Below, piece by piece: positions 22,966 to 36,410 of a stretch of DNA of 64,000 nucleotides. The stretch covers positions 5,435,011 to 5,499,010 of the forward strand of contig JAQFVV010006221.1 of the NCBI GenBank assembly GCA_028023455.1, written 5' to 3'. The notes beneath the pieces were generated by a model, which saw only the letters and a list, made by a program, of their open reading frames with translations, ran no database searches and was not told the DNA's origin. The number at the start of each line of letters is the position of its first letter. Position 1 is the first letter of the stretch. The position numbers were made by a program, and so were the translations under genes. This DNA is from Epiperipatus broadwayi. Its lineage: Eukaryota; Onychophora; Udeonychophora; Euonychophora; Peripatidae.

Positions 22966-24726
22966 CAGTCTGAAAAATAATGAGACTAAAGAAGTAAATG
23001 TTATTTATGCTTTTTAATATTTTAGAAGACATGACAGATAAATATTTAAGCTGTGGAGGAACTAATATTGGTGGAAATTACCTACTGATATAAAATCACG
23101 ATGTTTTTAGCTTATTATGAATTATATAAATAAGAACAGTATTCTACTCTAATGCCACCTATTGTAAGCTTTAATAATTAGCAAATAGTAATTCTTTAAA
23201 TCTCAGCTCCAGACTGCTGGTTTTTGTTTTTCAAATTGGTGATGTTAAATTATGCCCATTGCTTGTCAATCAGCAGTAGAAGATTTTTATTCTGAGTTTT
23301 CAAAAGTTCGTTTAGTAACAAGTCTTTGAGACACCGTAAAATGTACAAATCAAAAAAAATAAAATAAAACAAACAAAGCAAAATAGATATTAATATTAAA
23401 AAATATGATTTCATAAATTATCAAAGTACTATATTTATCCAAAAATTAATATAGTTAAATGCCACCCTGAAAGATCTTTTAATAATATATATATTACATA
23501 TTTAGTATTGATTGCCTCATTGTCTGGAAGATATTTAAATGAGATTCTACACCATTGTATATATTTGATTATTTAAGAATAATATACTAAAAATTTAAGC
23601 ATTCGATTTACTACTCTAAAATTAGAGACTTTTTTCTTCTGAAAGCTTGCTTTACAGTGATGTGAAAATGTGTTGGGGTCTTGAACTTAGGTTATCATAA
23701 AGCAATATCAGGAATGCAATTATTTTAATGGGCCACAATTTTAAAAATGATATTAAGATCAAAATTTCAGAATTTATAATCATTCTCTAAATATAGTGCT
23801 GAAGTTCTATTTTACAACAAACCCAATAAATGTTCTTTTGAATCTAGCATTCATTTTATATTAGATGATATATGTTGAACTACATCTTCTTCCATATTTT
23901 GAGACTAGTTTTTTATGCAAAGGATTAAAAGTAATAATCCAAGATATGATTATTCATACCTTACTGTTCCTATCAAAATATACCCTTGAGAGATAGGATT
24001 ATGACATTAGCATTGTTTAAACACTTAATCTGCTTTATCTTCAACTTTAGTGCTGAAGCTTTATCCTGGAGAATTTATTAATGATATTCTAGAACTGCCA
24101 TTAGATATATTTCTTATGATCTTCCTGTTTAAGGGGCGATTATTAGTGTGCTTTAGTCATATCTGGCGTGGCCTTGTTGCATTTGCTGGGAAGTGTAATT
24201 TTGGTAATATTTAATTTTTTCTTTTTTATACAAGTCTAGAATTATCATCTGAATCGCATAAATCAAGGAAGCTAACTTGCAATAAATCAAACTCTGTATG
24301 AAAATAAAATACAAGTATATTCTATTTAACCTGATCAAATACAAAAAGGAACAAATTGTCCACTCCAGGAGGTAGAAGAAAAACATCAATTTCCATCTTT
24401 TGAATAATTGTTATTATTTCACTATTATTAAAGTATAAGATTTCAAGTTGCTAAGATCATTTAAGTCGTAACATCTCCATATAATTTGCACGTTTTAAAG
24501 GTAATTGTAATGTATAATTATTTGCCAAGGTATGACAAGTGAATAGACTTTTTGGAAAAATATCCTACCATTATGGCTCTACATGATGTTCATGATTGCT
24601 TGCTCTTGTTTAAATAGTATCAGTTATTAAATTCGCTCCAAAAAAATAGCTGATATCATTGGTGATAAATTTTGGACATTATCTATACTTATTATTTCAT
24701 TTCTTAGTGGAGTAAATTGTTAGTTC
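22966..24726. other. intron 1 spacer, nothing firmly recognised
   Basis: AT-rich sequence. A slightly GC-richer patch at 24100-24400 may be a decayed element, but no domain was readable on either strand. Confidence 0.4.
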
Positions 24727-24990
24727 TTATTTCATTTCTTTGTTTCAGGGCCAAGTGATTAGTTAAATGTCGTTAAAAATTATAATGATTATTTCATTTC
24801 TTTGTTTCAGGGCCAAATGATTACTTAAATATTGTTAAAAATTGTAATGATTATTTCATTTCTTTGTTTAAGGGCCAAATGATTACTTAAATATCATTAA
24901 AAATTCGAACGATTATTTATAATATTAATTTTGATAATTTTTTATCGTAGTAAATTATTAGTTATTATTTCATTTTTTTGTTTCAGGGCA
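24727..24990 (+). repeat. 62-bp tandem repeats carrying splice-acceptor-like motifs
   Basis: Units begin at 24727, 24789 and 24851. A fourth partial copy of the same motif begins at 24965 after a 50-bp gap. Each contains TTTCATTTCTTTGTTTCAGG, a pyrimidine tract plus CAG|G (one copy reads TTTAAGG). The last copy is followed by a GC-rich stretch with CCAACATGGCGACG (about 24999-25012), different from the surrounding composition. Confidence 0.85.
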
Positions 24991-25026
24991 CGGAACGGCC
25001 AACATGGCGACGTTCTACGTCTCCTT

Positions 25027-25231
25027 CTTTGGTATTAACTATGCTATGATGTACTACCCCGAAGGCATACTATTCTAATCTTGCAATCTTCAAAGTGACT
25101 TCACGTGATCTGTGGGCAAACTTTATCGATTAAGTTTGTTTGCAAATCACTTGGAGACGTTATCTTAAAGATCGTAAGATTAGAATAGTATGCTTTTGGT
25201 GTAGTACATCATAGCATAGTTAATACTAAAG
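25027..25231. mobile_element. fold-back MITE 4
   Basis: CTTTGGTATTAACTATGC (25027 on) is inverted at 25231. The arms are about 54 bp and nearly perfect. A second internal inverted pair around GGGCAAACTT and AAGTTTGTTTGC extends the hairpin to a loop near 25120-25127. No coding content. Confidence 0.8.
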
Positions 25232-26471
25232 TACCTTATCTTTTTTTTTATAAATAAAAAAATACCTATTGTGTAAATTTAAATCAAATAAAGAGGTGAA
25301 CATTAAATAATATACAAATAATTTATTGAAACATGAGCGTTAAAATTTTTTTCTGAATCGTCTAATCATAATAGCACAGCTATGTATTATGTTATTTTTA
25401 TTTAACAAGAGAAATGCTGCTTTTATAAATCATAAACAATTGTTGATAAGGATTAAAGAATTTTACTTTCATTTGTTCAATAGATTAGTTAATAATATTA
25501 AAGATAAAATTGACATCATGAATACATGTATTGTTCATTGCCTGAAATAGCAATGATTTTAATTCTGTTGACTGCAGAGACATTCATGCCTAAATAGTTA
25601 TATTCGTTTAGTTCATCATATTTTATTAATAAATAAAGCAGAAGTGGATCTATTCTAATAATTAAGTTTAACTTAAAGATAAGTTTTTTTTTCAGTAAGA
25701 AAAATAAGAATCCTATGTAATTAGTGGAATATTGTTTTAAGAATCTTAGATAAAAGAAACATAGTTTTATCACAAACTTATATCAAGATATTAATCATAA
25801 GATAATAGCAATAATCTATGTAGTTTGTGTATATTGTTTCAAGAATCCTAGATAAAAGCATGATTTTATCATATCAAGACATTAATCATAAGATAACAGT
25901 GGTAATCTATGTAATTAGTGGAATATTGTTTTAAGAATTTTAGATAAAAGAAGCAAGGTTTTTTCACAAACATATATCAGAGCGTAATCATAAGATAACA
26001 GCAGTAATCTATGCAATTATTTTAATACTGTTTTATACTTAATAAATTTGCTTTTGTACTGAGAAAATATTACATTGTATAAATATTTGCTTCTTTACAG
26101 GTAGATTTATTTAATTTGAAACTATAACATCTTATTAAATGTAGGCTTAAAAATAAAATTTATAGAATCTAAAACATAAGAAATTTTCAAGCTTGAACCA
26201 TTGCAAACAGTTATGGATTAGATAATCCCTTTTTTTTAGTAATCTCAGTAACATAGAAGCCTAAATACCATATATCCAATTGTTTTCCAAAATTTAAAGT
26301 CACTTTTTTTTAAAATCAATTTGTAAAAGTGGAATATAAGTAAAAAACAAAGCTATGGTTGAGAATTTAATTTATTTTATATATGTATAGATAGATATTG
26401 TTTTTTCTAAATATTTTATATACACGTATGTATACACATACATAATATGTGGTATACTCTTTAACTTTTAG
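25232..26471. other. end of intron 1
   Basis: Non-coding. A motif of about 100-120 bp containing AGAATCTTAGATAAAAGA recurs three times with divergence between 25730 and 26010. The acceptor of exon 2 ends TTAACTTTTAG at 26471. Confidence 0.5.
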
Positions 26472-26585
26472 CCTGAAGCAAGAGAAGACATTGAACAGAA
26501 TGTTAAACTCCAGGAATCTATTGAGCTTCTTGTGGCAGCTGGATATTTCAGAGCCAGAATTAAAGGACTTTCACCTTTTGATAAG
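26472..26585 (+). CDS. CCDC93: CCDC93 exon 2
   Basis: The 38 codons start [20 protein letters not shown] and go on to [18 protein letters not shown]. The second part is a hallmark of CCDC93 orthologues. Acceptor TTTTAG|CC and donor AAG|GTAAGA are both good, and the exon is phase 0 at both ends. This is the start of the N-terminal NN-CH (calponin-homology-like) domain. In the CCC complex CCDC93 pairs with CCDC22 through coiled coils and holds the COMMD ring, acting on endosomes in Retriever/WASH-dependent cargo recycling. Those roles come from vertebrate work. The sequence here shows orthology, not function. Confidence 0.96.
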
Positions 26586-29479
26586 GTAAGATCAAAAATC
26601 TGTTATTACTTAATATCTGATTATTCTTTCAATATAATGTTAATTTTCATTTTCTTTTATGCATTTTATCTTCATAACATTTCTCCAATAAATCATGCTG
26701 ATTTTAATAATTATTTTTTTTCTCTTTCATTTTGTCTAATTTAATTTGTATTTAAGATAATTTTTATGGTATTTTGGTATTAAACCTGCAACGTAGGGGG
26801 GATAGGCCTTTTCACACTCACAATAAATGTGTAATGTCACGATGATGTCAAATTGAAAGGAAATAAACCCTGCGAGTATACGTGTAGAAATGTGATCTTT
26901 GTAATACTTCGACATTTTCAGTGTCATAATTAATACGTATTTTTTTTTTTTTTGTGGTTTTTGTTCCTTTTTTTTTTTTTGGTTTAATTTGTTTATAACA
27001 AAAGAATACGGATATTAGCATTTCTGTTGAAAATCCCAGATTTTGTCGCAGAATATCTTTAAAATTGATTTTAAATAAGGATTTTTGTTAGAATAAGAAA
27101 AGCTTTGTGTATTGTTACGGTGTTAAGTTTTAACTTTTATTTAAAATGCTTCACTACTAAAGATACCCCCTCCTCCCCTTTATTTATTTAAAGATTGTGC
27201 TGCAATATTTTTCTGAAAATCTGATATTAGATTTTTTTTTTTATAGAGGCAGTATAGATTTCTGGGAAATAACTATTGAAATTTTATTATTTTCATTCCT
27301 TTGCAATTAAAGTACTTTAAGTCTTTTTAAAGACAGACGAGATAATAGTAATTGCTTCACAATATTTCATATAGTTTAAAAGTCTTAGTACAAAATCATG
27401 GGTCAAACAGAAAAGGAAAAACTTTTTTTAAGACAGTTTTCGAGTCATAAGTATTTCATAAAAATTATTCATCAAATGTTTATTCTTGTAAAAATGGTAT
27501 AAACAATCTTCATTTTACTAAAAATTTATATGTTTGGAAAAGAAACAACAGTAAGAACATTTGTTAGAATGAACAATTGATTATAATCTCTCTTTGTTTT
27601 TAAATCTGTCAGTTATACTTATCAAAAATGAAAATACAATTTTAATAGTTTGTGAAAAAGAGTTATTATTTGGGAACCAATAAGTATCTAATCGAAGTAA
27701 TAAACTCTTTGGTAAACAGAAAAACAGCTATTAGATTTTCTAATTTAGTTTCAAGAGAAATTGTCACAAATCTTATCTCTCTACAGATTTACTTTCATTT
27801 ACATTTATGGATTTTTAAATAGGCATATCTTTTTTATTTAAAATTTTTATTTATTTTGATTGAAGAAAACAGTACCATAACTTAACTTTCTGATCCTTAG
27901 AGAAGTTCTTTTTCTAAAGATTATTAAACAACTTTTGGGAATTCTCTTTTTTTTTTATTTCCTTATTAAAGAAATCACTAACATGGCGGTTATGTTCTAA
28001 TAAAAAAAACTACTAATTTTCTCATGTTAGCTACTCACAAACACATCCATTACTAAAATGAATAAAATCTTAGTTACAAGTCTTTAAAACATTTTAAAAA
28101 TCTCATTCAACTCATAAAAGCTTATTAAAACAATAACTATTTACTGCTATACTAAAAGCTCATTCATTACTTTATTCAATTTCATGCAAAATATCTCTTT
28201 CAATTATATTTCATTTAACAAAATTTGTAAAAGTAATATTTAAATTATATTAGTATTAAAGAATATTTTATGATAAACAAAGAAACTAATCTCAAAATTT
28301 GTTCATGAGAAGTCTTTTTGTTCAATAATTTCTGGATATTTAAAACTGCAAAGATCATCTGATTATAAAATTTTTATTTATATTTATTTTTTTTGTGGTT
28401 TATTTATGCATGCAGGATTTTATGTTTAAAAATTATCAAGTTAAAAGAAATGAAATTTTGGTATATCATAAATATTGATTTTTTTTTTTGTGGATTGAAC
28501 TTTTCATGGATGTAAGATATTTCAAATTTTTGTATAATTTATTTTTATGCAAAATCTTTTTGAGTACCATATTTTCCTTCTCCTTAGATGAAGTTATTAA
28601 TTTATATAAAAAGGAGCTAGAATTATGTAAATATGTTCTCAATATAAGGATGTTTAATTTGAATAGCAATAAAATCATACCAATATCATTCTTTAGAGAA
28701 TTTTAATATCATAATAACTGAGTGAATAGTTGATCCTTCATTGGAATGAAATTGCTACACTACAATATCTGAGAAAATAAAGCCACAATCAGCTTAATTA
28801 CTGCTAAGGTTCTTTAAATTATACATAGCTTTGAGACTTAATTAGCCATGTGTGATGAGGAAAACTCTTAAAGAAATCATAGTAGTGGGCAAAAGTTCTG
28901 TTATTAATAGATTGAGATAGTCAGTGAATAAATCTCGTTAGAAAAAGATCACTGCTAGAATATTTTTAATAATTACTCTGTTGTAGTGCAAAAAGTAAGG
29001 AAGAAGTTACCATATTAGGAAGATGACAGCCCACCTAACCTTACTATTGGAAGAAGCCATATTATGAAGTCATATTCTAAGTATGCATAATTCCCAATTT
29101 GATTTTAGACATAGCTTGTTTACTTCATCTGAAGGCATATAGAATTTACACATTTTGAAATATTTATATGCTCATATTAGTATCAGTCAGATATTTATTA
29201 ATCTTAAATTAATATATATCAAAATAAAGTTAAAGATCCAGAAGATTGTATTAAAAGTGACCGTACAACTGAAGTAGCAAAGTCTTAATACTTAAGATCA
29301 TCTCAGAAATCTAGCAGATTAAAATTGAGATAGTTAAAAGTTTATTAGATTTACTAAAATAGCAATAGATAGATTAAAACTGAAATAATAAATATTAAAT
29401 AGAGATGGAAAGAATATATAATTTGAGATATATCACAAAGATACCTACCAATATATTTTTAATGAGATACTCTATAATC
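26586..29479. other. intron 2, first part, nothing recognised
   Basis: AT-rich with long T runs at 26939-26952 and 26970-26980. A sense frame runs from exon 2 into the intron but is simply read-through. No elements were identified. Confidence 0.5.
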
Positions 29480-30720
29480 AAAGACCTTTCAGTGGTGGAT
29501 ATAAGATTAGATTATTCTTTAGATCATTGCCGAAAAAAGTAAAGTTTCTGGTATTGATGACATTGTATCAGACCTTTAGCAGAAAACTGAAGAAAAATCA
29601 ATAAAAATACTGATCAAATTGTACTTAATCTAGAAAACTAGAAGATGGCTTAAAAGTTTGAAGAAGTCAATTTATATTCCTATACAAAGGAAAATAATTT
29701 TGGTAGTGTGTATAAAATATTCTACCATATCTTTGATAAAAATAGATTTTTTTTTTTGAAAAATCACTGATGCCAGACTAATTTCAAGGAATTGGAGATT
29801 TCACTGTTGTTGCATATTGGATAATTAAAAAGATCAAAGAATATCGGAAAGAAGTATGTATGTATTTTATTAACTGTTTAGCAATAATTGCTCTACATTA
29901 TGAATAATTTTGGAGAATGTGCATTCTTATGAGAAATTCCTATATGGGACTATAAACTATTTAAAGCGAGCTCTGGAAAACATGCTTTCACATTGGGAAA
30001 GAAATTAGAGTTGCTTATTACGATACTATCGATTTAACTTGTATGATGAAAGTGTAGTAAAGTAAGCCAAATTGGATAAAGTCAAATGTGGATTAAGGAT
30101 TGATGAAAGAAACATGCAACAGTTTTGGATATGCTGAGATGTCACATTTCTGTACATCTCAACATATATTCAATTTCGAGATTCTCAAAAAAATTGAAAA
30201 ACAGAGTGAAAATAAATCATAACTAATTAGAAATAACGGTTATAATTATATCACCAGCTGAATTCAAAATTAGTAATGATTGCACTGAAGTATGCTTTGA
30301 TAGTTTTTGCTTCCTTGGATTATCCATCATTCGCTACATATCCATTAGTCAAGAGATTTATCACAATCTAATCAGCGGCCAAAGTGTATTGAAAAATTAG
30401 GAAAAAGTATTTTCTATGACTGTCCATGATTGTGAATATGGATCACAAAAGAATAATAATAATTTTGATATTTTGGAACTGTTTGTGTGACTAGAAAAGA
30501 CTTGAAAACCCTATGGGCAGTAAGAAAAAGAATCCAGTGATTACTTAATCAGATTAAAGCAAATTTTTGATTGAAGTTGAAATTGTTTTATTTTGATTAT
30601 TCAATAGAATATTGTATGAGCTCATAAAGATTGATTCTAAAAGAAAAAGGATGCTCAAATAATTACTCATTATAGTAATAATGAAAAGCCTTTTAGCTGC
30701 TGAAAAACTAAATGCATTCT
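29480..30720 (+). mobile_element. decayed LINE reverse transcriptase
   Basis: Translation in shifting + frames gives the order of a Jockey/R1-like RT: AEKSKVSGIDDI (about 29530), KKSIYIPIQRK, IIKKIKEYRKEVCMYFINC (box A region, about 29820-29880), MRNSYMGL, HIGKEI, and finally FDSFCFLGLSII (about 30295-30330) with VHDCEYGS. The catalytic YADD box is not readable. Stops are frequent. It is old and inactive. Confidence 0.6.
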
Positions 30721-33700
30721 AAATCACTTTGGAAAAATGCTATTTACATGATTGCCAGAAGGTAATCTTGATTTGATGGTCTAATAATTAGAATAACAAA
30801 TAGTATTTAAAAAAAGCAATTATTCTTTAATTTTTTTTTTCTCATTTTATAATTGTCATATGATTATACACACAAAAGTCTGACTAAATCAATGCATGAA
30901 CATAATAAAGAGATCTATAGGTTCATTGTCAAATAGCCATATCATTTTATAAAGTCAGAAATTGCTGTATAAAAGGTTTTGGATTGTGCAGTCTGCATCA
31001 GCAGTTTAATCACCATCAGTATTTTCTGGCTAAGTTAAACCCATTTTATTTTTCAGCGGAGTCTCTATAAGATGTTTATTATTAAAGTTTTATAGCATTA
31101 CCGGCAGACAAGATACACACTTGGTTCTTCAGTTTTGAGCAGTTCACATAACTTGATGTCAGAAGAGATATAGCTACCCTTAAAAAATATAAGAAGCAAT
31201 TAATCTAACACTTCATAGAAATACCACAAATTTTCTTTTTAGTTGTATCATATCCTGAAAAAAATATTGTGGGATGTTGGTAAACATGGGTAAATCAATT
31301 TCATAATTGCAAATTTTGGAAGCCCTCTCCAAAAACATGGAAAGTATAGAAAAGCTGCTTTAAAAAGAGCTTAATTTGTGAATCTTGCTAGGTCAATATT
31401 CCTGGAAGATTCATTATAGAAATAGTTATGTCAGCAATTGTTATTAATGTTCAAACAGAAAGTACTGATAGTAATTAAAAGTTAGTATTTAAATTTTTTG
31501 CTTCTAAATATAAGTAAATAAAATGTATTATTTGCTTGGTGTGGTCTCTTCAAGATCTGAATGGGGAGGATATTATTATAACCAATAGTTGTTAAAATTT
31601 ATTACTAATATAACTATTAATAAAAGTTATCTTTAAAAGAGATTTAATTGAAGAGGTAAAAGGGTCATGTTCATTCATTTATTTATTTTTTGGAATGATA
31701 TGATGTCTATTTTTTTGTACAGTGTATTAATTTTTATAATTATTTTTTTTCAATTGCCTCCATGTTTTAATATTTTCCGTCTCTTTTTAAAATCATATTT
31801 ACTAAACTTTTGCACTTCACCATTTCCATTTTAATATTAGAAAAGCAAAATATTTTTAACTATATTAATTTCCACATGATCCAAAGATTCTGTCCTAATC
31901 TTAAACAACAAATTGCTATCCCACCCATTAAGCTATATATATATTAATAGTAACTATATATAATGAGAGAAGTCAGATGCAGCTCCCCTATATGCTTTAT
32001 CTATGATGATATCAGTGAACAGAGGTATGGAGTATTGATTTAGACATTGGTGTGGTGAATAGGCAAAGGAAGAGTATGGAATATGGATTCAGACATTGGT
32101 GCGATGAATAGGCAAAGAATATATTTTATTACATCCAAACTGCATTTAAACCTAATTACATATTTAATATACTCATATCCAAATATGAATTTAGTCTAAA
32201 ATAGTAATAATTAAAATTATAAAAAAAAATACATACTAAATATATCTTGTTATAGGTTGAATATATATGCCATAATAATGTATTAAATCTTCTATGTACT
32301 ATATAAAATTATCTTCTCAAAATGTGTGTGTGTTCTATATAAGTGATAATGAAATCCAATTGTGTGCCTAGACTAAATTAAATACTTCTTAACAACTAAT
32401 ATCACCCCTCCTCCTCCATCATCCTCCACAATATAGAGCAGTATTGTTGAGTTTTTATATGTGTTTGAGGAAAAGTAAATCAATTTATTATAATTCACAT
32501 CAAATAAGTTTTATAATCTTAATTAAATAAAAAAGATATGAAGTCAGATTTAATGAAAAAAAAAAAAATTTATTAACAAAAATCAGAACAAAATATGAAG
32601 TTTAATAAAAAATAATATGATAAATGATAGTAAACTCTCTTGAAAATTGTTTACTTATGGTATTAGTCGTGAAGGTGATTAAAAATCAGATTAATATTTC
32701 ATCGTCTAGAACCCAAGAAGAAAAATAATAAAGTGCAAAAAAGAACAAGCAGATGTATATGTGAAGTGAAATACAATGTATAAACATAGCATGGATTGTC
32801 TGACATAAGCATTGTATTTGCTTAAGTTTGGCTGAATATATAATGTATCTTTGCTAATATGAAAAATCTCTAAGTGTGTTTAAGGATTTTGAGTAGGGAT
32901 AACTAACAAATTATTGCTCTTTAAAGTGTTTGCATATACCTAAATAAATAAATTCACAAATAAACTAATAAACCTTTTGGCATTTGGGATAGTGGCTCAT
33001 TTCTGGTTCAAGGCCATACCCACTTGCGGCTTAAAATTCTAATATATTTTACAACTTCTATCTACTTCAACCATAAGTATATAGAAGGACCTTCTGGTCT
33101 ATCTACTGCAGGATTTCCCTTTCTTTAAGATTCACTTAAAAAAGCCACTTATTTATAAGACCAGTTCTTTTATATAATAATATATATTTAATAAAGGAAA
33201 GTAAGTCTTACAAACTAAAACTAAAAAATATGCTTTTTTAAAAATTAATATAATTATTATTTAAAAATTTCAAATAAAATTTAATAAAAGTGGCCAAAAT
33301 ACATTTAAATTAAAGGCAATCAGATTTTCAAGTGAGACTTGAATGCAAAAAAATATCATATACACACAAGAATATAAATATTAAGCCTAGAAATATACTG
33401 TATGCGCATATTAATTTTGTAATTAAAATAATATGGATAATATACCTTTTGATCAACGGACATTTGATTTAGTTTCGAAACTTTAAGTTTAAAACAAATT
33501 CTTTTAGCTTTTTTTTTTTTAAATAAAATAAATAATATTAAGCATATAAATAAAATAAATAATAAAAAGGTTCTCTTTTAAAATAAATAAATAAATAAAT
33601 CTTTCTTCTTGGAAATGATGATGATGATGATTCATTGGCATATGGATAATATAGATGATTGGCATAGCTCGAAGTTCCATTAGAAATAAGTTCATTTTAA

Positions 33701-34136
33701 ATATCTTAAAGAATATCGCTAAAAAAACAGTTATTTTAGGCATGGCAAATACTTGGTCTAAACAGTCAGTATCGTTATTAACTAGGGCTTTATTATTAAA
33801 CTTTAAATTAAAAGTTCAAAACAATTGAAGGTTACACGAATTTCCCTTTAGTTTAACTTCACTTACTAATTTTTGTTAGTTGGTTTTAGATCTGATTTCG
33901 CTTTTGTTGGCCAATTTAGTTGTTGACTTATATGAAGCATGATGATTCTTAGATAATAGTTGTCTAAGTGTTAATGGTGAATGATTTGAAGACATGAGGC
34001 CACCCTTTGCATGAAAGCTGCCTCTATTCCGACATCCTTTTGTTTATCAGTTCATAATTAAATAATGAATAAATGAGCGAATGGCTGTTTTCCAAGAAAT
34101 TAGAATACTTTTAACACTTTTGTATTTATTAATGAT
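30721..34136. other. intron 2, middle part
   Basis: AT-rich and non-coding. A 49-bp motif with AGACATTGGTG is duplicated at 32042 and 32091. AAAT and TGA microsatellites lie near 33583-33631. Nothing else is supportable. Confidence 0.5.
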
Positions 34137-34149
34137 ACCAAATTACAAA

Positions 34150-34231
34150 ACATCACACGATCACCATCTCTTATGCTAGCACATAACTGTTATTAAACAG
34201 GCACTACTGTATCGAGAGTTTTGCCTATTTA
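34150..34231. mobile_element. retrozyme deletion derivative
   Basis: An 82-bp remnant with a perfect 13-bp duplication ACCAAATTACAAA (34137-34149 and 34232-34244). It has the tail (ACATCACACGATCACC) and AACTGTTATTAAACAGGC on the left and GAGAGTTTTGCCTATTTA on the right. The ribozyme is deleted. Confidence 0.88.
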
Positions 34232-34599
34232 ACCAAATTACAAAGTAAACAAAACTATATCAACTATAAAACAAAACTTTAAAAAAACATTGGTGTACGT
34301 CTGTAGCTATTGAAAAATTAATTTTTTAGACATTTTTAGACTACATTTATTTAAAATAAATGAAGAAATTCTAAATAATAATTATTTAAAAACTTTAAAA
34401 GTTTAATAAGATTTTAAAAATAAATTACATTATATTACATCTAAACAAAATTTAATGTACTTGAAATATGGTAAACATTCTTTCTTGTCTTTTTATTTAT
34501 AAAATACTATTGTTCTTTAAACACAATGTAGTTAAAAATAAATTTTTTTTTTTCAAAATATAATTTTATGTACTAAATCAAAAAAGAATACAACGATAA

Positions 34600-35110
34600 A
34601 TCAATCTTTGGACTTGAGTCTTCTGCTAATTACATTTCTGCCGAATAGCCTGATGCCGGTAACTGAAGATCTTGGGTCGCATATTCTTACTAGACTAAAT
34701 CTACGCTAGCCCAGGTATCAATGTGTAGCCATTCTGATGCAAGAAGCCGGTCTCTATCACGAGTACTTCTTAATAGTTTTATGAAGGTGTCACTGACATT
34801 GTTATTTGCCTGTCCAAAGATGTACTTTCACCTGTGAGCCAGACTGCAAAAGTGAGGAAAATGGATGTTCTGGCGGTCGAAAATATGCCCATCTTGATGG
34901 CATTTTGAATGCAGAGTGTGTTTCTATAGTCTATTGAAACTTTTTGGCGGATGAAAGTTTTGAGTGGGCTAAGGAATGGGCAGTCATGTAGAATATGGGT
35001 AATGGTTTCATTAGCAGTTGAGCAAAGCTGACACTGTGGGTTGAGATTGGCAAAACCTCTCCTAAAGACCAGGAAGTGGCTTGTGGGTAGGGAGGAGAGG
35101 TACAAAAATA
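34600..35110 (-). pseudogene. LINE 3' fragment with RT zinc-binding motif
   Basis: An open - strand frame (34779-35153) contains CQLCSTANETITHILHDCP, the C-x2-C...H...C zinc knuckle that follows the RT in R1/Jockey/CR1-type LINEs. It is preceded by LPTSHFLVFRRGF and followed by a short C-terminal region. Similarity starts abruptly near 35110, next to an AAAT microsatellite, so the copy is 5'-truncated. It is clearly more GC-rich than the intron around it, which suggests a later arrival. Confidence 0.72.
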
Positions 35111-35810
35111 AATAAATAAATAAAGTTAAACTTTTAAGAAAATAAAATAACAATGCATGAACATTAAACTTATTATTACTATTTCATTACACTTAAAATT
35201 CTAATCTAAATTGTTTATTCAATTAGTGTTCACAAATAAATATTCTCTAATCTATATATACCTAAAAGGGTATTTAAGTAAAGTACATTTATAATAAAAT
35301 CAAAATTAAAACATTAATGCAATGTTAATAATTCTTAGATTTTATTTTAGCACAGTAAAAATATTGATATGTCATTTGAAAATTAAAAGTTAACACAAAA
35401 AAATTAATTCTTTCCAATTGATATAAAATATAGCTTATGATGTATTCAAAAACATGCTGTTTTATAAAGTAAGAAGTTATATATAATAATTCTTAATTTT
35501 TTAAGCTGAACAATTTTTTTTATTTATTATCTAAATATAGGCCTTCTACATTTACAATATATTTTTAGCTACAGTGTATTTTTCCCCCCTTCATATAATC
35601 ACTCGTATTGTTTGCTTTCGTGTAATCTTAATGTATTTTTATTCATTATATTTTTTCTTTAAATATTTCATCTTTTTTATTTGAGTAATTTAGTTCCCAA
35701 AACAGGCAAACTCTCCACACAGCAGTGCCACTCAATGCCAACCAGAGTAATCAATTGATGCCAGAAGGCTCGCCAGAAGGCTTGTGCATAAAATCCCTAT
35801 CTAGTGCCTA

Positions 35811-35877
35811 CTCATCCAATATCCCCAGACTAGTTTCTGGCTTGTGGCCTTCATCAGTGAGGAGCTTTGGATCTGAG
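35811..35877 (-). ncRNA. type I hammerhead ribozyme, intact core, antisense to CCDC93
   Basis: On the - strand: CTGATGA (35851-35857), stem II GGC / GCC with CACAA loop, GAAA, then CTAGTC with the ACTAGT palindrome. Stem I pairs TCCTCA / TGGGGA and ATCCAA / TTGGAT around an internal loop. All core positions are consensus. Confidence 0.9.
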
Positions 35878-36344
35878 AGCACTGCACCTAGATCTTAAGA
35901 TCTAATGCAACCCTCCAGTAGCCACCTTTTATCTCTACTTAACTACCAAACTATGAGAATAAAATTGAAAACATATTGTGTTTTCCAATCTAAGCTCAAT
36001 AGCCCATACATTTTGGTGTCTTTGGCTCTTTAACAACCATAGCCACCACTATCCTATTAGGAAGGATTGGTGTTAAATCACTAAACATCACATGATCACT
36101 ATTTCTTATGCTAGCACATTACTGTTATTAAAACAGGCAAAACTCTTCATACAATAGAGCCAAAGACACCAAAATGTATGGGTGCTGAACTGGGTTCAGA
36201 CCCATATAACTATGTAAGCTATTGAGCTTAGATTGGAAAACACAATGTGTTTTCAATTTTATTCTCATAGTTTTGTAGTTAAGTAGAGATAAAAGGTGGT
36301 TGCTGGAGGGTTGCATTAGATCCTAAGATCTAGGTGCAGTGCTG

Positions 36345-36410
36345 TCAGATCCAAAGCTCCTCACTGACGATGGCCACAAGCTAGAAACTAGTCTGGGGAT
36401 ATTGGATGAG
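36345..36410 (+). ncRNA. type I hammerhead ribozyme, intact core, sense in intron 2
   Basis: CTGACGA (C at the variable core position) is followed by TGGC / GCTA, a stem II still paired through one G-U. GAAA, CTAGTC and the same two-part stem I as at 5996-6062 follow. It is probably active, with a slightly weakened stem II. Confidence 0.88.

Noticed and set aside
24727-24912. Possible CRISPR-like array
   Set aside because: Whole 62-bp units are repeated without unique spacers, and the context is a eukaryotic intron.
26532-26744. Open frame running from exon 2 into intron 2
   Set aside because: The conserved CCDC93 sequence stops exactly at the GTAAGA donor and resumes at 39814. The rest is intron read-through.
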